A stretch of 64,000 nt of DNA, from contig NZ_KB235948.1 of the NCBI RefSeq assembly GCF_000332335.1, positions 2,621,843-2,685,842 of the forward strand. The letters are read 5' to 3'. This stretch comes from Kamptonema formosum PCC 10802 (lineage in GTDB: Bacteria > Cyanobacteriota > Cyanobacteriia > Cyanobacteriales > Oscillatoriaceae). Position numbers and translations under genes: made by a program. Positions 61,317-64,000 of this stretch are shown here, one piece after another. How positions within the stretch are numbered: position 1 is the stretch's first letter; the number at the start of each line of letters is the position of its first letter. A model generated the notes under the pieces. It was given only the letters and a program-made list of their open reading frames with translations, was not told where the DNA came from and did no database searches.

Positions 61317-61781
61317 GGGGCCTTCATATCCTAAACGCTCTTGAGGATGGATTCAGTTCTAGAGTGCGGCGGGCGGGATGGGGAAGGGCTGAGCGCGTTT
61401 CAACAAGGGCATCCCAGGTGGCCGGCCAACTTCAAAGGCAGCACCCGCACGCTCCTGACAAACCTATCTAGATCCTACAGGAGCCTTGACGCGGGTATGT
61501 TTCCAGCCTGCCAGAGCGCAGGGGGGCACCGGCAGCGGGCTGAAAAGCGCCCGAGCACTTTTGGGGTGGGGTGGGCTTCCACCGGCTGGCTGCTGCTAAC
61601 AGCAACCTGCCTGCAAAGCGCTTTTCACCAGAAAAGCCACCGCAATGATAGCTCAAAGAGTTTGTGATTGCGGATCTGGAATGGCGACCGCTCTCGGCGT
61701 GCGCCCAACCCCATTGTGGCAGCTTTTGCCCACAGGCCGGTGCTATCCCACAGGAGAGCGGTTTTCAAATCAATGCTCTAT

Positions 61782-61832
61782 CTGTTCCCCCGCCACGCAC
61801 GGGGGGGGATGGGGGGTTAAAGGGGGAGCTGT
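61782..61832. repeat. G-rich palindromic repeat, family copy
   Basis: CCCCCGCCACGCACGGGGGGGG then ATGGGGGGTTAAAGGGGGAG, in the gap between the Crp gene and the right-hand gene. The plus frames 61341-61667 and 61645-61851 are unsupported. A single CRISPR-like GGGGATTGAAAC sits at 61902-61913. Confidence 0.55.
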
Positions 61833-61923
61833 TTGGAGGATAACTGTATAATAAAATCACCCAGCGGCAGAAGACTTTTTTCAAGAGCTCAATCCCGGGA
61901 AGGGGATTGAAACAAACAAACCT

Positions 61924-64000
61924 ATGAGCTCCCATCTGGATCAAATTCAAGCACTTATCTCCGACATTGACGGAGCGCTAGCGGCACCAGCGCCCCGCCT
62001 GCCTTGGATGGGAGATACTGCCAACTTTCGCCGGCTCCTGACGCGAATTCGCAACTATCTCGTCTGGCTGGAGGGCCAGGTGAGTGCGGACGAGTCTTTT
62101 CTGCAACCGAAAACGAATCAAAATCTGCGCGGCGCTGCCATCGAGCAGGGGACGGCTGTCCCCTCCCTGGAAACGCCGGTTTGGGCAGGGCAGCTGCTGC
62201 AAGCGGTTGCCTCAGAGATGGCATCTGTGCGCTCTGCCCTGGCGCAGCCACTGCAGGCAGACTTGGCCGCCCTGCATCAGCAGCGGGACGCCCTGTTCAA
62301 AGAAATTCGCCAGCTCGAGGCGCAGCGACAGCACCAATACTCTCTGGTTCAGCAACAGGCTTCCCAGCAGCAAATTATTTCGGAATTTTTGCAGGCGTTA
62401 ATGGGGCGCTTGCAGGAAAGCTTGACGGAGCAAGTGGCCCAGACCTTGGGCCATCTGGAGCAGCAATTTTTATCCGGATATGAATCGCGTCCTTTAGGGC
62501 AATCCCAGCTGGAAGGGGCGGGCTACTCAACCTCAACTCCGTCCCTGCAGTTCGCCTCCGCCAGCCGCCAGATGCACCCGCAAGAGCGCTTGGAGCGGAT
62601 GCGGCTGCTGCAGCAAAAGAGCGACGAGCTGTTACTGACACTCGACTCCACCCTCAAGGTGATGTTTGAAGCGCTGCTGCGGAATATTCACAGCTATGAG
62701 AAGTCTTTGGCCCGAGGGCTTGACAAAAGTTTCAATCCTGTTCCCGGAATTCAGCTAGCAGAAATATCCCCGCCGCCGGCACCGGAATTTATTATCCCGG
62801 AAACCGACCGCAGCGAGTCCCGAAAAAACCTGCCACCGGCTGCTGCAGGGGAAACGCACGACCCGGAGAGCTCGGTGAAATCCAGCCGCCGCGCCGGTGC
62901 GGCTAAGCTCAAACAGCCTATTTCCGGACAGCCGGCCCCACAGAGCAAACGGCAGCAGCAAGCCGCCGCCAACCGCACTCAGGCCACCGGCACGGGGGCT
63001 TCCGACCGGCAAACACCGGAAAAACCCAGCACAGAAGCCGCAGCGACAGTCACTCCGCCCCAGCAAGAATCGGCCCCAAAGGTGGCTGGTGTGGGCCAAG
63101 CTGACGCGGCGGAGATGGAAACGGCGGAGATCGAAACCCTGCTCAATCTGGACGTGGGGGCAACTGCTGCGCCAGCCCCACCAGAGCTGGCTCCGGATGA
63201 GGATCTCAATGCCGTTCTCGATCTGCTCAATGCCGAGCGCAATCCCCCATCCGAGCCAGCTGAGGCCAGCAGCATTCCAGCCCGGTTGAGTGCCGGTGGG
63301 GCCTCTGCCGACGTCTCGCCAGATCTCCACGAGCTTTATGCCAGTCTGTTTGCGGCGGAGGACGCCCCCGCCACCACAGCGCCGGCAGGGCAGACTGCCA
63401 CCGGATCGCCGGAGGTTCTGTTTGAAGAGGTACTGTTTGAGGGATTTGCGGACACGGCGGCAGTTGCCCCACAGGAACCCCAGGAAGAGCAATCTGTGGC
63501 GTCTGTCACCCCGTCGCTGGAAGCGTTTTTATTTGATGAGGATTCATACGGTAGCATTCGCACGGGCTCCCTCAGGGTGGCAGATTTATTCCGGGAGACA
63601 GCAGCAGAGCCGGAGGAGAGTAGCACAAAAGAGTCAGTTAGTCAAGTGCCAAATGCTCTCAGGGACCGACCTGGGGCAAGCAGTACCGGCAGCGAGGATG
63701 ACATATCCCTGAGCGAGCTTTTCGGAGAGCCAGAGGCAGGAGAGAGCAGCCAGCACTTGGCCTTCAGCCCTCAGGCGGGCGCGGCGACCGACAAGTATGG
63801 GGCAAAGGGCGGGGAGGATCGAAACCAGACTGCTGCCGCTCTCACGTGGGAGACAGACAGCTATATCCCAGCATCGCCGGATGAGGATTTACTGCCAACG
63901 GTTGAAGAGGGGGAAGGGAGCCGGCTGCCTGCCTTCTGGATAGATGACAGCACCCTCGAGCAGCTTCGGGAGGATCTTTCCTTTGAGCCCCGCTCCGGGG
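61924..64000 (+). CDS. Large acidic, Ala/Pro/Glu-rich protein, 3' end beyond window
   Basis: At least 692 residues, open at the right edge, so it is not closed by a stop here. Starts MSSHLDQIQALISDIDGALA, then WMGDTANFRRLLTRIRNYLVWLEGQ. Residues ~85-260 are Gln/Glu/Leu-rich helices (QQRDALFKEIRQLEAQRQHQ; MRLLQQKSDELLLTLD) predicted to be long coiled coils. From ~280 the chain is disordered, with short acidic hydrophobic islands recurring: EIETLLNLD, DLNAVLDLLN, DLHELYASLF, DISLSELFGE. These could be short binding motifs. No signal peptide. Family not recognised; the missing C-terminus may hold the functional domain. Part of this gene recurs as a fragment at 55968-56090. Confidence 0.75.
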   Translation, partial: MSSHLDQIQALISDIDGALAAPAPRLPWMGDTANFRRLLTRIRNYLVWLEGQVSADESFLQPKTNQNLRGAAIEQGTAVPSLETPVWAGQLLQAVASEMASVRSALAQPLQADLAALHQQRDALFKEIRQLEAQRQHQYSLVQQQASQQQIISEFLQALMGRLQESLTEQVAQTLGHLEQQFLSGYESRPLGQSQLEGAGYSTSTPSLQFASASRQMHPQERLERMRLLQQKSDELLLTLDSTLKVMFEALLRNIHSYEKSLARGLDKSFNPVPGIQLAEISPPPAPEFIIPETDRSESRKNLPPAAAGETHDPESSVKSSRRAGAAKLKQPISGQPAPQSKRQQQAAANRTQATGTGASDRQTPEKPSTEAAATVTPPQQESAPKVAGVGQADAAEMETAEIETLLNLDVGATAAPAPPELAPDEDLNAVLDLLNAERNPPSEPAEASSIPARLSAGGASADVSPDLHELYASLFAAEDAPATTAPAGQTATGSPEVLFEEVLFEGFADTAAVAPQEPQEEQSVASVTPSLEAFLFDEDSYGSIRTGSLRVADLFRETAAEPEESSTKESVSQVPNALRDRPGASSTGSEDDISLSELFGEPEAGESSQHLAFSPQAGAATDKYGAKGGEDRNQTAAALTWETDSYIPASPDEDLLPTVEEGEGSRLPAFWIDDSTLEQLREDLSFEPRSG

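Noticed and set aside
61341..61851. Plus-strand frames of 108 and 68 residues between the Crp gene and the right-hand gene
   Set aside because: Composition like random GC-rich DNA; one crosses a G-rich repeat.
61883..61913. CRISPR-like repeat (CTCAATCCC ... GGGGATTGAAAC)
   Set aside because: Only one copy, no spacers, no cas genes. A similar lone CAATCCCGTTGGCGGGATT at 55943-55961 also has no partners. Possibly chance or relics.

Overview
The window is chromosomal DNA of a cyanobacterium, most likely a filamentous Oscillatoria/Microcoleus-like form. This rests on a CpcS/CpeS-type bilin lyase, a CPP1-like protein, a DUF2232 protein, 4-hydroxyphenylpyruvate dioxygenase, a UbiD of the plastoquinone type, a plastid-like tRNA-Asn with a group I intron, cyanobacterial Pho boxes, heptanucleotide repeats and many palindromic repeats. 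The species is inferred; no rRNA or other direct taxonomic marker is present. No transposase, integrase, phage gene or CRISPR array was found.

Layout. 0-6 kb: a frameshifted Ig-like protein cut by the window edge, a class V aminotransferase, trnN(GUU) split by a ~275-nt group I intron, a YacP-type NYN ribonuclease and a WD40 protein. 6-12 kb: a PaaK-like adenylating enzyme, DUF4058, a bestrophin-like channel and UbiD. 12-15 kb: two NYN-domain paralogues, the first with a transposase-like zinc ribbon and a decayed C-terminal tail. 15-19 kb: the phosphate operon pstS-pstC-pstA-pstB on the minus strand, behind two tandem Pho boxes. 19-30 kb: mostly metabolic genes (SDR, HPPD, CPP1-like, PgeF, BirA, M23 peptidase, riboflavin synthase, bifunctional nuclease, aldo/keto reductase with ferredoxin domain).

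30-43 kb is the most unusual stretch: a FolD-like enzyme with an apparently changed catalytic lysine, an unknown partner gene, a glycine-amidinotransferase homologue (CyrA/AoaA/SxtG type), an MFS exporter and a 2198-residue NRPS. The NRPS reads A-PCP-C-A(PilZ-like insert)-PCP-reductase. The terminal domain resembles the cyanobacterial acyl-ACP reductase (AAR) rather than the usual SDR-type thioester reductase. A truncated, frameshifted condensation-domain start lies just upstream, so the original first module has decayed. I read this as a candidate pathway for a guanidino peptide aldehyde or alcohol.

43-52 kb is accessory: a MACPF/perforin-like protein with ubiquitin-like, coiled-coil, Vps62 and bulb-lectin parts, two small proteins, and two odd ECF-like sigma factors. 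One sigma factor carries an internal 654-bp tandem duplication that repeats its region 4, and its upstream DNA is repeated three times. 52-64 kb: an exported protein, a tandem palindrome array, a solute-binding lipoprotein behind the bilin lyase, a ~335-bp inverted repeat pair enclosing ~4.3 kb (coiled-coil protein, CobT-like protein, DUF2232 protein, UspA), a Crp-family regulator and a long Ala/Glu/Pro-rich protein running off the right end.

Many intergenic regions are packed with repeats, and the hexamer ACCGGC/GCCGGT is strikingly common inside genes as well. Several computed start codons fall inside repeats and were moved downstream.
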